From Ga0077560 sp046330435 (GTDB lineage: Bacteria > Actinomycetota > Thermoleophilia > Miltoncostaeales > Miltoncostaeaceae), in NCBI GenBank assembly GCA_046330435.1, contig JAXLST010000010.1:62001-126000 (forward strand): a stretch of 64,000 nt of DNA. Direction: 5' to 3'. The first letter of the stretch is position 1. The number at the start of each line of letters is the position of its first letter. Both the position numbers and the translations under genes were made by a program. Of the stretch, positions 10,193 through 18,516 are shown piece by piece. The notes under the pieces are model-generated. The model had not been told where the DNA came from. It worked only from the letters and a program-made list of their open reading frames with translations, and did not search any database.

Positions 10193-10921
10193 CTACGTGG
10201 TGATCCAGGCCTTCCGCAGGTCGGACCCCATCACCTGGAGCTCGGGGACCGTCACGAACCGCGTGTCGCCGGAGCGCTCCGACAGCACCGTCTCGACCGC
10301 GGTGAGCAGGGCCTCCCGGTCCTCGGCGCCCTCCTCCATGGGGTCCCAGATCGCGTCGTGCAGCACCACGATGGCCCCCGGGGCGATCGCGGAGCGCAGC
10401 CGCGCGGTGAGCGTGGCCGGCGACTGGGCCAGCCAGTCCTCGATGTGGGCGCTCCAGGCGACGCAGTCGTGCCCGGCGCGGTGGATGTCGAGGCGCGAGG
10501 CGACGCTCTGCTGACCCTGGGGCGGGCGGAACAGGGGCAGGCCGCCCAGCGGGGCGATGGCCTGCGCGCACCGCCGGATCTCCTCGCGCCGACGCGTCGA
10601 GGACACCTCGGTCATCCGCGCGTGGCTCCACGTGTGGTTCGCCAGCGCGTGACCCTCGTCGACGATGCGCCGCGTCACCTCCCGGGCCCGTTCCACGCGC
10701 TCCCCGATCACGAAGAACGTCGCGCGCGCCCCGTGCCGCCGCAGGATGTCGAGCAGGCGCGGGGTGTGCTCGGGGTGTGGGCCGTCGTCGAAGGTGAGGG
10801 CGACGACCGGCTCGTGGGTGTGCACCGAGGTGAGCGTGCCGAGGCGCCGCACCCGCGCCGACGCGGCGACGCGTCCCAGCGCGATCGGCGCCGCGGTGAG
10901 GTGCAGCACGGTCCTCAGCAT
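10193..10921 (-). CDS. Polysaccharide deacetylase (NodB homology domain)
   Basis: A 242-residue carbohydrate esterase family 4 protein, expected to remove N-acetyl groups from a cell-wall or capsule polysaccharide. VALTFDDGPHPEHTPRLLD near residue 40 carries the catalytic Asp and the metal-binding Asp. HTWSHARM near 100 supplies the two zinc-binding histidines (H-x3-H). FRPPQGQ near 120 matches the third NodB motif. A hydrophobic N-terminus (LRTVLHLTAAPIALGRVAA) could be a signal anchor. It ends 40 bases upstream of the dnaE2 box and reads on the same strand, but nothing suggests a shared function. Confidence 0.88.
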   Translation of the reverse strand: MLRTVLHLTAAPIALGRVAASARVRRLGTLTSVHTHEPVVALTFDDGPHPEHTPRLLDILRRHGARATFFVIGERVERAREVTRRIVDEGHALANHTWSHARMTEVSSTRRREEIRRCAQAIAPLGGLPLFRPPQGQQSVASRLDIHRAGHDCVAWSAHIEDWLAQSPATLTARLRSAIAPGAIVVLHDAIWDPMEEGAEDREALLTAVETVLSERSGDTRFVTVPELQVMGSDLRKAWITT

Positions 10922-10993
10922 GGGCGGGCGTGGGCTCCCATCACGGGGATCCTAAGTATTTGCGGTTTGTGAAAAACCTCCCCGAACGGGTGG

Positions 10994-11302
10994 TCACGCC
11001 ATCCCGAGTGCCCGCGCCGCCGCCGCCGCGGCCGCCGCGAGCACCACCACCGCCAGGAACGGCAGGCGCCGCCACACCGCGACGCCTGCGACGGCGATGC
11101 CCACCACCCGGGCGTCCAGCACCAGCCGCTCACCGCCGTCGAAGGTCGCCACCGCGACCAGGGCGGCGAGCAGCGCCGCGGGCAGCGGGGCGAGCAGCGC
11201 CGTGACGCCGTCCGGCAGGCGACGCCCGCCCAGCAGCGCCGGCCCCACGGCCTTCAGCGCGTACGTGCCGGCCGCGAGGGCCAGGATGGCCGCCCAGGTC
11301 AT
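10994..11302 (-). CDS. azlD: AzlD family branched-chain amino acid export subunit
   Basis: A small 102-residue membrane protein with three to four hydrophobic segments, containing the AzlD pattern GTYALKAVGPALLG near residue 10. It works with AzlC as a two-subunit exporter of branched-chain amino acids or analogues. Its ATG overlaps the azlC stop codon (ATGA), the usual azlC-azlD arrangement. A short gap of about 70 bases follows before the deacetylase start. Confidence 0.85.
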   Translation of the reverse strand: MTWAAILALAAGTYALKAVGPALLGGRRLPDGVTALLAPLPAALLAALVAVATFDGGERLVLDARVVGIAVAGVAVWRRLPFLAVVVLAAAAAAAARALGMA

Positions 11303-11961
11303 GCGCGCCGCTCCGCCGCGACCCCCGCCAGCGCGCCCAGCGCGCCCAGCGTGATGGGGACACCCGCCGGCGCGAACGGCACGGCCGACACCGCCACGGC
11401 CGCGCCCGCCAGCGCCGCGGCCAGGTGTGACCGGCGCCGCACCATCGGCACCAGCAGCGCCACGAACGCGGCGGGGAAGACGGCATCCAACCCCAGCCGC
11501 CGCGGGTCCCCCAGCGCCGACTGGGCGAGCGCCCCCGCCACGGTCGCCGCGTTCCAGCAGCCGAACACGGCCAGGCCCGTCATCCAGAACGCGGCCCGGG
11601 CGCGGGCCGGGTCCTCCTCGGCCATCGCCAGCGCCGTGGACTCGTCGATGATGAGCTGCGCCCCCAGCAGGCGGTGCGACCACCGGCCGCCGATCACGGG
11701 GGCCAGCGCCACGCCGAACGCCACGCACCGGGTGTTGAGCAGCAATCCGGTGAGGACGACGGCCGGCATCGCGGCGCCCGCGGCCGCCGCCGCGACCGCG
11801 GCGTACTGCGCCGACCCCGTGAACACCAGCAGCGACATCGCGGACGCCTGCGGCAGCGACAGGCCCGCGGACGCGGCCAGGACACCGAACGACACGCCGA
11901 AGATCCCCACGGCGAGGGCCAGGCTCAGGGCGGGGGCGAGCACGGACCTCTCGACGCGCAT
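11299..11961 (-). CDS. azlC: AzlC family branched-chain amino acid permease
   Basis: An inner-membrane permease of 220 residues. The N-terminal segment GIFGVSFGVLAASAGLS and the motif LLVFTGSAQYAAV around residues 45-57 are typical of AzlC, and NTRCVAFGVALAP follows near 80. I chose the ATG at 11961 (M-R-V-E-R-S) since it gives the family length; upstream in-frame sequence is low-complexity and unlike AzlC. It is the first gene of an azlC-azlD pair and diverges from a small membrane-protein gene at 12014. Confidence 0.87.
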   Translation of the reverse strand: MRVERSVLAPALSLALAVGIFGVSFGVLAASAGLSLPQASAMSLLVFTGSAQYAAVAAAAAGAAMPAVVLTGLLLNTRCVAFGVALAPVIGGRWSHRLLGAQLIIDESTALAMAEEDPARARAAFWMTGLAVFGCWNAATVAGALAQSALGDPRRLGLDAVFPAAFVALLVPMVRRRSHLAAALAGAAVAVSAVPFAPAGVPITLGALGALAGVAAERRA

Positions 11962-12013
11962 TCCCCCAATCAGACCAGTTCCGGCCGGCGCCCGCGCGTC
12001 GTACGTTCGGGCG

Positions 12014-12295
12014 GTGCGCCGGTCCCGGACCCTCCTGATGTTCACGGTGATGATGCTCACCGCGGCCGCCGCGGTGGGCTCCGCGCTGATCGCGGGCGAA
12101 CACGTCGCGTGGCTCGGCACCGCGGTGAAGGTCGGCCAGGAGCACGTGATGGCACCCATCGCCTCGCTGCCGGCCCTCGTGGTGGGCTACTGGATCATGT
12201 TCCGGATCTGGAAGGCCGAGTCGGCGCGCATGTACCGGGCGGCGTCATCGTCGGCGAACGCGGGACGCGAGGGGCAGCCCGGGCCGGACGCCTGA
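12014..12295 (+). CDS. Small two-helix membrane protein, unknown
   Basis: A 93-residue protein starting at GTG 12014. It has two hydrophobic helices, about residues 6-28 and 50-68 (ASLPALVVGYWIMFRIWK), and a short polar C-terminus. It sits between divergent azlC and cysD. I do not recognise the family. Codon third positions are strongly G/C as in neighbouring genes, which supports it being real. Confidence 0.55.
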   Translation: MRRSRTLLMFTVMMLTAAAAVGSALIAGEHVAWLGTAVKVGQEHVMAPIASLPALVVGYWIMFRIWKAESARMYRAASSSANAGREGQPGPDA

Positions 12296-12428
12296 TCGTC
12301 CCGATCTGGCATCCTTATCCCGGACGCGACGTGCCGCCGCAGGCGGCCCGCATCCGGACCCCGCTCCACCCGATCCTCCCGAGCGCCCCCCGGTCCACCG
12401 GCGGAGGCCTCCTGTACAACTTGCGGGC

Positions 12429-13349
12429 GTGACGACGAACCTCGAACACACGCGGCTCACCCACCTCCAGCGCCTGGAGGCCGAGAGCATCCACATCATG
12501 CGGGAGGCGGTCGCCGAGTCCGAGCGTCCCGTGATGCTGTACAGCATCGGCAAGGACAGCTCGGTGATGCTGCACCTGGCGCGCAAGGCGTTCCACCCCG
12601 CGCCGCTGCCGTTCCCGCTCATGCACATCGACACCACCTGGAAATTCCGGGAGATGATCGCGTTCCGTGAGCGGATGGCCGAGGAGATCGGCTTCGAGCT
12701 CATCCGGTACTCCAACCCGGAGTGCATCGAGAAGGGCATCAACCCCTTCGATCACGGCTCGGGCCTGCACACCGACATGTGGAAGACCCAGGGCCTCAAG
12801 CAGGCCCTCGACCTGCACAGGTTCGACCTGGCGTTCGGCGGTGCCCGCCGCGACGAGGAGAAGTCGCGTGCCAAGGAGCGCGTGTTCTCGCTGCGGTCCC
12901 CCCAGCACCAGTGGGACCCCAAGTCCCAGCGCCCCGAGCTGTGGCGGCTCTACAACGCCCGGCGCAACCCCGGCGAGAGCGTGCGCGTGTTCCCGCTCTC
13001 CAACTGGACCGAGCTCGACATCTGGCAGTACATCTGGCTCGAGCAGATCCCGATCGTGTCGCTGTACTACTCGGCCCCGCGCCCGGTGGTGGAGCGCGAC
13101 GGCACGCTCATCATGGTCGACGACGACCGCATGCCCCTGCGCCCCGGCGAGGTGCCGGAGATGCGCAGCGTGCGGTTCCGCACCCTGGGCTGCTACCCGC
13201 TCACCGGTGCGATCGAGAGCACCGCGGACACCCTCACGGCGATCATCCAGGAGATGCTCCTCACCACCTCCTCGGAGCGCCAGGGCCGCACCATCGACCA
13301 CGACCAGGACGGGTCGATGGAGAAGAAGAAGCAGGAGGGCTACTTCTAG
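12429..13349 (+). CDS. cysD: Sulfate adenylyltransferase subunit 2
   Basis: A 306-residue N-type ATP pyrophosphatase that adenylates sulfate to APS with CysN. The PP-loop is Y-S-I-G-K-D-S-S near residues 38-45. AFGGARRDEEKSRAKERVFS near residue 135 is highly conserved in CysD, and the C-terminal part has RTLGCYPLTGAIES. It begins at GTG 12429. The stop codon shares one base with the cysNC start (TAGTG), so the pair is translationally coupled. No cysH, sulfite reductase or sulfate transporter is nearby. Confidence 0.96.
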   Translation: MTTNLEHTRLTHLQRLEAESIHIMREAVAESERPVMLYSIGKDSSVMLHLARKAFHPAPLPFPLMHIDTTWKFREMIAFRERMAEEIGFELIRYSNPECIEKGINPFDHGSGLHTDMWKTQGLKQALDLHRFDLAFGGARRDEEKSRAKERVFSLRSPQHQWDPKSQRPELWRLYNARRNPGESVRVFPLSNWTELDIWQYIWLEQIPIVSLYYSAPRPVVERDGTLIMVDDDRMPLRPGEVPEMRSVRFRTLGCYPLTGAIESTADTLTAIIQEMLLTTSSERQGRTIDHDQDGSMEKKKQEGYF

Positions 13350-15253
13350 TGGCGCACACCTCGGACCTCATCGCGAAGGACATCGAGGAGTACCTCCACC
13401 AGCACCAGCACAAGAGCCTGCTGCGGTTCATCGCGTGCGGCAGCGTCGACGACGGCAAGTCCACGCTCATCGGCCGGCTGCTGTACGAGTCCCAGCTGGT
13501 CTTCGACGACCACCTGGCGGCGCTCGAGGCGGACTCCAAGCGGGTGGGGACCCAGGGCGGCGACCTGGACTTCGCGCTGCTGCTGGACGGCCTCACCGCC
13601 GAGCGCGAGCAGGGCATCACCATCGACGTCGCCTACCGGTTCTTCTCCACGGAGCGGCGCAAGTTCATCGTGGCGGACACCCCGGGCCACGAGCAGTACA
13701 CGCGCAACATGGTGACCGGCGCCTCCACCGCCGACCTCGCCGTGATCCTGGTGGACGCGCGCAAGGGCCTGCTCACCCAGACCCGCCGCCACAGCTACCT
13801 GGTGTCGCTCATCGGCGTCCACAAGATCGTGCTCGCCGTGAACAAGATGGACCTCGTGGACTACGACCGCGGGACCTTCGACGCGATCGAGGCCGAGTAC
13901 CGTGAGTTCGCCGCCAGGGTCGGGCTCACCGACATCACGTGCATCCCGCTGTCGGCGCTCCGCGGCGACAACATCACCGCGCCGAGCCCCAACACCCCCT
14001 GGTACCAGGGCCCCACGTTCATGGAGCACCTGGAGACCGTGGAGCTGGAGGACCTCGCCCACACCCAGCCCATGCGGCTGCCGGTGCAGTGGGTCAACCG
14101 CCCGGACCTCGACTTCCGCGGGTTCGCCGGCACCGTCGTGAGCGGCACGCTGCGCACCGGCCAGCGCGTGCGGGTCCTGCCGTCGGGCACCGAGAGCACC
14201 GTGGCGCGCATCGTCACGTTCGACGGGGACCTGGAGGAGGCCGTCGCCCACCAGGCGGTCACGGTCACGCTCGCCGACGAGGTGGACGTGAGCCGCGGCG
14301 ACGTCATCTGCGAGGCCCGTGAGCCCGCCGGTGTGGCCGACCAGTTCGAGGCCCACATCGTGTGGATGCACGAGCAGGAGATGCTCCCCGGCCGGCCGTA
14401 CCTGCTCAAGCTCGGCACCCGCACCGTGGGGGCCACCATCCACGCCCCGAAGTACCGGGTGAACGTCAACACGCTGGAGCACCAGGCGGCGCCCACGCTG
14501 GCGCTCAACGAGATCGGCGTGTGCAACATCGCCCTCGACCGGGCCGTGCCGTTCGACCCGTACACCGAGAACCGCGACACCGGCGGCTTCATCGTCATCG
14601 ACCGGATGACCAACAACACGGTCGCCGCCGGCCTCCTGCACTTCGCGCTGCGCCGCTCGGAGAACATCCACTGGCACGCGGTGGAGGTCACCCGGGCGAG
14701 CCGCGCGCAGCTCAACGGCCACGGGCCGGCGCTGGTGTGGTTCACCGGCCTGTCGGGCTCCGGGAAGTCCACGATCGCGAACCTGGTGGAGAAGCGCCTG
14801 CACGCGATGGGGATCCGGACGTACCTGCTGGACGGCGACAACGTCCGGCACGGCCTCAACCGCGACCTCGGGTTCACGGACGCCGACCGGGTGGAGAACA
14901 TCCGCCGGGTCGCGGAGGTGGGGCGCCTCATGGCCGACGCCGGCCTGGTGGTGCTCGCCTCGTTCATCTCGCCGTTCCGTGCGGAGCGGCAGCTGGCGCG
15001 CGACCTGATGGAACCCGGCGAGTTCTGCGAGGTGTTCGTGGACGCGCCCCTGGAGGTGGCCGAGTCCCGCGACCCCAAGGGCCTGTACGCCAAGGCGCGC
15101 CGCGGGGAGCTGCCGAACTTCACGGGCATCGACTCCCCGTACGAGGCGCCGGAGTCCGCCGAGGTGCACATCCGCACCGACGAGGTCGACCCGCAGGAGG
15201 CGGTGGAGCTGGTGCTCAACCACCTCCGCGCCGCCGGGATCATCCCGGCCTGA
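13349..15253 (+). CDS. cysNC: Bifunctional sulfate adenylyltransferase GTPase / APS kinase
   Basis: A 634-residue fusion. Residues 1-430 are the CysN translation-factor-like GTPase that drives sulfate adenylation, with G1 GSVDDGKST at 31-39, then DTPGHEQY and NKMD. Residues about 455-634 are the CysC kinase that phosphorylates APS to PAPS, with the Walker A GLSGSGKST near 467 and DGDNVRHGLN after it. The GTG overlaps the cysD stop by one base. A perfect 30-base palindrome follows and probably terminates the operon. Confidence 0.96.
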   Translation: MAHTSDLIAKDIEEYLHQHQHKSLLRFIACGSVDDGKSTLIGRLLYESQLVFDDHLAALEADSKRVGTQGGDLDFALLLDGLTAEREQGITIDVAYRFFSTERRKFIVADTPGHEQYTRNMVTGASTADLAVILVDARKGLLTQTRRHSYLVSLIGVHKIVLAVNKMDLVDYDRGTFDAIEAEYREFAARVGLTDITCIPLSALRGDNITAPSPNTPWYQGPTFMEHLETVELEDLAHTQPMRLPVQWVNRPDLDFRGFAGTVVSGTLRTGQRVRVLPSGTESTVARIVTFDGDLEEAVAHQAVTVTLADEVDVSRGDVICEAREPAGVADQFEAHIVWMHEQEMLPGRPYLLKLGTRTVGATIHAPKYRVNVNTLEHQAAPTLALNEIGVCNIALDRAVPFDPYTENRDTGGFIVIDRMTNNTVAAGLLHFALRRSENIHWHAVEVTRASRAQLNGHGPALVWFTGLSGSGKSTIANLVEKRLHAMGIRTYLLDGDNVRHGLNRDLGFTDADRVENIRRVAEVGRLMADAGLVVLASFISPFRAERQLARDLMEPGEFCEVFVDAPLEVAESRDPKGLYAKARRGELPNFTGIDSPYEAPESAEVHIRTDEVDPQEAVELVLNHLRAAGIIPA

Positions 15254-15262
15254 CCGCCCGCC

Positions 15263-15292
15263 GCGGGGCGGCCTCCGCGGAGGCCGCCCCGC
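15263..15292. terminator. Bidirectional terminator, perfect 30-base palindrome
   Basis: Bases 15263-15292 are an exact inverted repeat centred on 15277/15278 (arms start GCGGGGCGG and end CCGCCCCGC). It lies in the 40-base gap between the convergent cysNC and the DUF6504-like gene. There is no T-run on either side. The symmetry and position suit a shared hairpin terminator for both directions. Confidence 0.75.
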
Positions 15293-15293
15293 G

Positions 15294-15509
15294 TCACCCG
15301 TAGTCGAACCACTCCCCGGCGCGCAGGTCGTGGAAGGCCGTGACCACGCGGCCGGGCTCGACCAGCAGCTCGAAGAAGTGCCGCTCCACCGGTTCACCGG
15401 TCCACCAGCGGTCCTGGACCAGCCACTCGTCGCGCACCGCGATCACCATCCGGCGCCGCCCGCCCGGCGCGACCAGCGCGTGGGGGACGCCGCCGGGGCC
15501 GCAGATCAC
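15294..15509 (-). CDS. DUF6504-like small protein coupled to imuB
   Basis: A 71-residue protein reading from GTG 15509, which overlaps the imuB stop codon by four bases (GTGA). It is rich in charged and aromatic residues (DEWLVQDRWWTGEP and a C-terminal AGEWFDYG). This resembles what I recall as DUF6504, found beside imuB/dnaE2 in actinobacteria. A longer frame starting at 15557 is possible but would overlap imuB more deeply. Coupling to imuB suggests a role in, or shared control with, SOS translesion synthesis. The molecular function is unknown. Confidence 0.65.
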   Translation of the reverse strand: MICGPGGVPHALVAPGGRRRMVIAVRDEWLVQDRWWTGEPVERHFFELLVEPGRVVTAFHDLRAGEWFDYG

Positions 15510-16714
15510 GCGGACCGGTCGGGGAGTCGCGACGTATCGAAGGGAACCAGTGCCCATCGGCGCTCCGGGAGCCGGGACCAGGGTTCGAGCTCGACGAGCC
15601 GCAGCAGGGCGTCGTCGCCCACCGCCGCCCGCACCTGCCGCACCGCCTCGCCGGTGCGGCGGGCGCGTTCGCGCAGCCCGGCCCGCTCCAGGGTGAGCTG
15701 CTGCCCGCCCGGCGGCCCGGACGCGTCGCCGCGCACCGCCAGCGAGGCCACCGGCCCGGTCACGTTCGCCAGCGGCGGCAGGGTCGCGAGCTCCAGCCGG
15801 GCCGTGTCGGTGGTGGCCTCCCGCAGCGGCACCTCGTGCGTCCAGGACCCGCCGTCCGCCAGGCGCGCCCGCAGGCGCAGGGCGCGCAGGGCGGTGCCCC
15901 GCCCGCGTGCGCCGCTGGCGAGCTCGCCCAGCAGCAGCCGCGCGGCGGCCTCCAGCACCGGCAGCGACCCCACCGGTTCCGGGAACCGGTAGCTCGCCTC
16001 CAGCGGGTCCGGCACGCGCCGCGGCCGCAGCGGGCGGTCGTCCTCGCCGCGCGCCAGCCGCCATGCGGCGATGCCGTCGAACCCCAGCCACTCGAGCGCC
16101 GGGCCGCGCGGCAGGTCGGCGACGGCCCCCACGGTGCGCAGCCCCAGGTCGCGCAGCGCCGCCGCCCGCTTGGGGTCGAGCGGCAGGCGCTCCACCGGCA
16201 GCGACGCCAGGAACCCGCGCACCTCGTCCTCACCGATCACCAGCGGCCGCCGCGGGGAGGCCTGGCGGGCGGCCTGCAGGGCGGTGAACGGCCCCGGGGC
16301 GACGCCCACCCGGCCGTCGGCGCCCACCGGCAGCGCGGCCCGCGCCCGCCGGATCACGCCGTCGAGGCCGCCGTGCAGCCGCTCCAGGCCGGTGGACGAG
16401 AACCGGGCGACACCCGGCTCCACCGGCTCCACGGCGGCGCCCATGTCCTCCAGCCGCGCGAGGAGGCGCTCGTCGGCCTCCGCGACCGCGTCCGGGTCGG
16501 GGGTGACCAGCACGAGCTCCGGGCAGCGGGCCATCGCCTCGCCCACCCGCAGGCCGGGGCGGACGCCGCGGTCCCAGGCGGCCGGGGTGCAGGGGCCCAC
16601 CACCTGCGGGGCGCCGGGGGCGGGGCCCAGCGCGACCGGCTCGTCCAGCGGCCGGCGGGCGGCGAGCATCGCCACGAGCAACGGGAACCTGGGGAGGAGG
16701 ACGGCCACGATCAT
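15506..16714 (-). CDS. imuB: ImuB, inactive Y-family polymerase-like mutasome protein
   Basis: A 402-residue Y-family-like protein that bridges DnaE2 and the beta clamp in induced mutagenesis. The N-terminus M-I-V-A-V-L-L-P-R-F replaces the F-x-x-x-D-x-D of active Y polymerases. Where active enzymes have S-x-D-E, it reads VARFSSTGLERL. The catalytic acids are thus absent, as expected of ImuB. A QQLTLE segment near residue 335 could be the clamp-binding motif. I chose ATG 16714; the in-frame ATG at 16723 adds M-C-S. A LexA box covers the start. No imuA homologue is adjacent. Confidence 0.88.
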   Translation of the reverse strand: MIVAVLLPRFPLLVAMLAARRPLDEPVALGPAPGAPQVVGPCTPAAWDRGVRPGLRVGEAMARCPELVLVTPDPDAVAEADERLLARLEDMGAAVEPVEPGVARFSSTGLERLHGGLDGVIRRARAALPVGADGRVGVAPGPFTALQAARQASPRRPLVIGEDEVRGFLASLPVERLPLDPKRAAALRDLGLRTVGAVADLPRGPALEWLGFDGIAAWRLARGEDDRPLRPRRVPDPLEASYRFPEPVGSLPVLEAAARLLLGELASGARGRGTALRALRLRARLADGGSWTHEVPLREATTDTARLELATLPPLANVTGPVASLAVRGDASGPPGGQQLTLERAGLRERARRTGEAVRQVRAAVGDDALLRLVELEPWSRLPERRWALVPFDTSRLPDRSA

Positions 16715-16729
16715 CGAACACATGTTCGA
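16714..16729 (-). promoter_or_regulatory. SOS (LexA) box of imuB
   Basis: TCGAACACATGTTCGA is a perfect match to TCGAAC-N4-GTTCGA. The dyad extends further outwards to 16709-16734 (GATCA...TGATC). Its position relative to the start (about -15 to +1) is the same as at dnaE2. Confidence 0.9.
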
Positions 16730-16811
16730 TGATCCCCCGGCCGGGGTCAAGCGCGGTTCCCCACCCGTTCGTCCGGTTGCCGGGATCGGGACATGACCTA
16801 GGATTCACGAC

Positions 16812-17411
16812 GTGGAAGACGTCATTCGCGACCTGGGCTACGTCGGGCTGTTCGCCCTCCTGCTCGGGGAGAACCTCTTCCCGCCCATCCCCTCCGAGGC
16901 GATCCTCCCGCTCGCCGGCTTCCTGGCGGGGCAGGGGGAGCTCAACGTGGTGCTGGCGATCCTGGTGTCGACCGCCGGGTCGGTCGCCGGCGCGCTGGTG
17001 CTCTACGCCCTGGGGCACCGCGGGGGGCGGGCCCTCATCCTGCGCCACGGCCGCCTGCTGCGGCTGGAGGCGGAGCACCTGGAGCGCAGCGAGGCCTGGT
17101 TCCGCCGCCGCGGCGACCGCGTGGTGCTGCTCGCGCGCTGCGTGCCGCTGCTGCGGTCGGCGGTGTCGGTGCCCGCCGGCACCCTGCGCATGCCGGTGCT
17201 GCGGTTCACGGTCCTCACCGCCATCGGCAGCGCCGTGTGGAACACCGCGCTCATCGGTGCCGGCTGGGCCCTCGGCGCCGAGTGGGACGCCGTCTCCTCC
17301 GCCGTGGGCGCCGCGTCGAAGGTGGTCCTGCTGGCCCTCGCCGCGCTCACCGCCGCCCTCGGGGTGTGGTGGTGGCGCCGCCGAGTGCGTCCCGGCACCG
17401 AGCGGGGCTAG
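16812..17411 (+). CDS. DedA family membrane protein
   Basis: A 199-residue protein with about five hydrophobic segments. It has the DedA features: an N-terminal GENLFPPIPSEAILPLAGF near residue 20, a G-x-x-x-G-rich second segment, and FRRRGDRVVLLARCVPLLRS near residue 97. DedA proteins are inner-membrane undecaprenyl-phosphate or phospholipid transporters/flippases, or maintain membrane potential. It starts at GTG 16812 and diverges from imuB. Its stop overlaps the convergent GGDEF gene by four bases. Confidence 0.9.
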   Translation: MEDVIRDLGYVGLFALLLGENLFPPIPSEAILPLAGFLAGQGELNVVLAILVSTAGSVAGALVLYALGHRGGRALILRHGRLLRLEAEHLERSEAWFRRRGDRVVLLARCVPLLRSAVSVPAGTLRMPVLRFTVLTAIGSAVWNTALIGAGWALGAEWDAVSSAVGAASKVVLLALAALTAALGVWWWRRRVRPGTERG

Positions 17412-18421
17412 GCGGCGGCCACCCGGTTCCGGCCGCCGTGCTTGGCGGCGTAGAGGGCGGCGTCGCTCGCCCGGAACAGCCCCGCCGCGTCGTCGGCGTC
17501 GCCGGGGACCGTCGCCGATCCCACGCTCACCGTCACGCCGGAGGGCGTGCGGGAGACCGCGGACCGCACCTTCTCGGCCACCTCCGGCGCGGCGTCGCGG
17601 CCGCAGCCCGGCAGCAGCACCACGAACTCGTCGCCGCCGAGGCGCGCGACCGTGTCCACCGCCCGCAGGGAGTCGCGCAGCACCGCCGCCACCTCCCGCA
17701 GGGCACGGTCGCCGCCGGCGTGCCCGTCGCGGTCGTTGATCTCCTTGAACCGGTCCACGTCGAGGGTGAGGAGCGTCACCGGCTCCTCGTGCCGCGCCCA
17801 CCGCCGCAGCGCCGCCTCCACCGCCATGTCGAGGGCGCGGCGGTTCGGCAGCCCGGTGAGCTGGTCCTCCAGCGCCTGCGCCTCCAGGGCCCGCACCAGC
17901 GACCGCACGCGGTGCCGCAGGTGCCCGATCACGAACGCCGCCATGGCCGACACCAGCATCATCCCGGACAGGTCGATCACGCCCCGCGACGCCGGCATGA
18001 CGGTGAACACCACCGCCGCCTCGCAGGCCATCGCCACGGCGAGGGCCGCGACCGTCTGGTGGACGTTGAGGTACAGGGCCGCGTAGATGCACGGCCACAG
18101 CAGGAACAGCTGGGACCCCGTGGAGGCGTCGGAGGTCGCGACGTTCGAGGTCGCGATGCACAGGCTCGCCGCGAACGGGGCGATCACCCACCAGCGCACC
18201 GGGATCCGGTCCCGGTACCGCAGCATCCCCGCGGCGATCGTCGTGAAGACCGCCGCCATCGCGATGCCGCCCATCACGTCGCCGCCGGCGAGCTCCGGCA
18301 CGACCAGCGGCATGAGCAACCCGTACAGGGCTCCCGCCAGGCTCATGACGGCGAGCACCCACGACGCGCCGTGGGCGTCCTCGGGCGGCGCTGAGAGGCG
18401 GCGGCGAAGGTCCATCCCCAT
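17408..18421 (-). CDS. Membrane diguanylate cyclase (GGDEF)
   Basis: A 337-residue protein. About 165 N-terminal residues form five or six membrane helices (MASE-like, type not identified), followed by a GGDEF domain. The active site reads R-L-G-G-D-E-F, the metal/GTP region has LDVDRFKEINDRDGHAGGD, and R-A-V-D five residues before GGDEF is a product-inhibition I-site. It should make c-di-GMP from two GTP in response to a membrane signal. I chose ATG 18421 (M-G-M-D-L); ATG 18415 is equally possible. Two GGDEF/HD-GYP hybrids are encoded nearby. Confidence 0.87.
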   Translation of the reverse strand: MGMDLRRRLSAPPEDAHGASWVLAVMSLAGALYGLLMPLVVPELAGGDVMGGIAMAAVFTTIAAGMLRYRDRIPVRWWVIAPFAASLCIATSNVATSDASTGSQLFLLWPCIYAALYLNVHQTVAALAVAMACEAAVVFTVMPASRGVIDLSGMMLVSAMAAFVIGHLRHRVRSLVRALEAQALEDQLTGLPNRRALDMAVEAALRRWARHEEPVTLLTLDVDRFKEINDRDGHAGGDRALREVAAVLRDSLRAVDTVARLGGDEFVVLLPGCGRDAAPEVAEKVRSAVSRTPSGVTVSVGSATVPGDADDAAGLFRASDAALYAAKHGGRNRVAAA

Positions 18422-18516
18422 GGGTATCGGCGGGCGCCGCCGCACGGTGAGCGCCCCTCCACGAACTTGCCCGGTTCGAGGGGTCAACTCTGGGCCCGCA
18501 GCGCCGAAAGGGGGGC

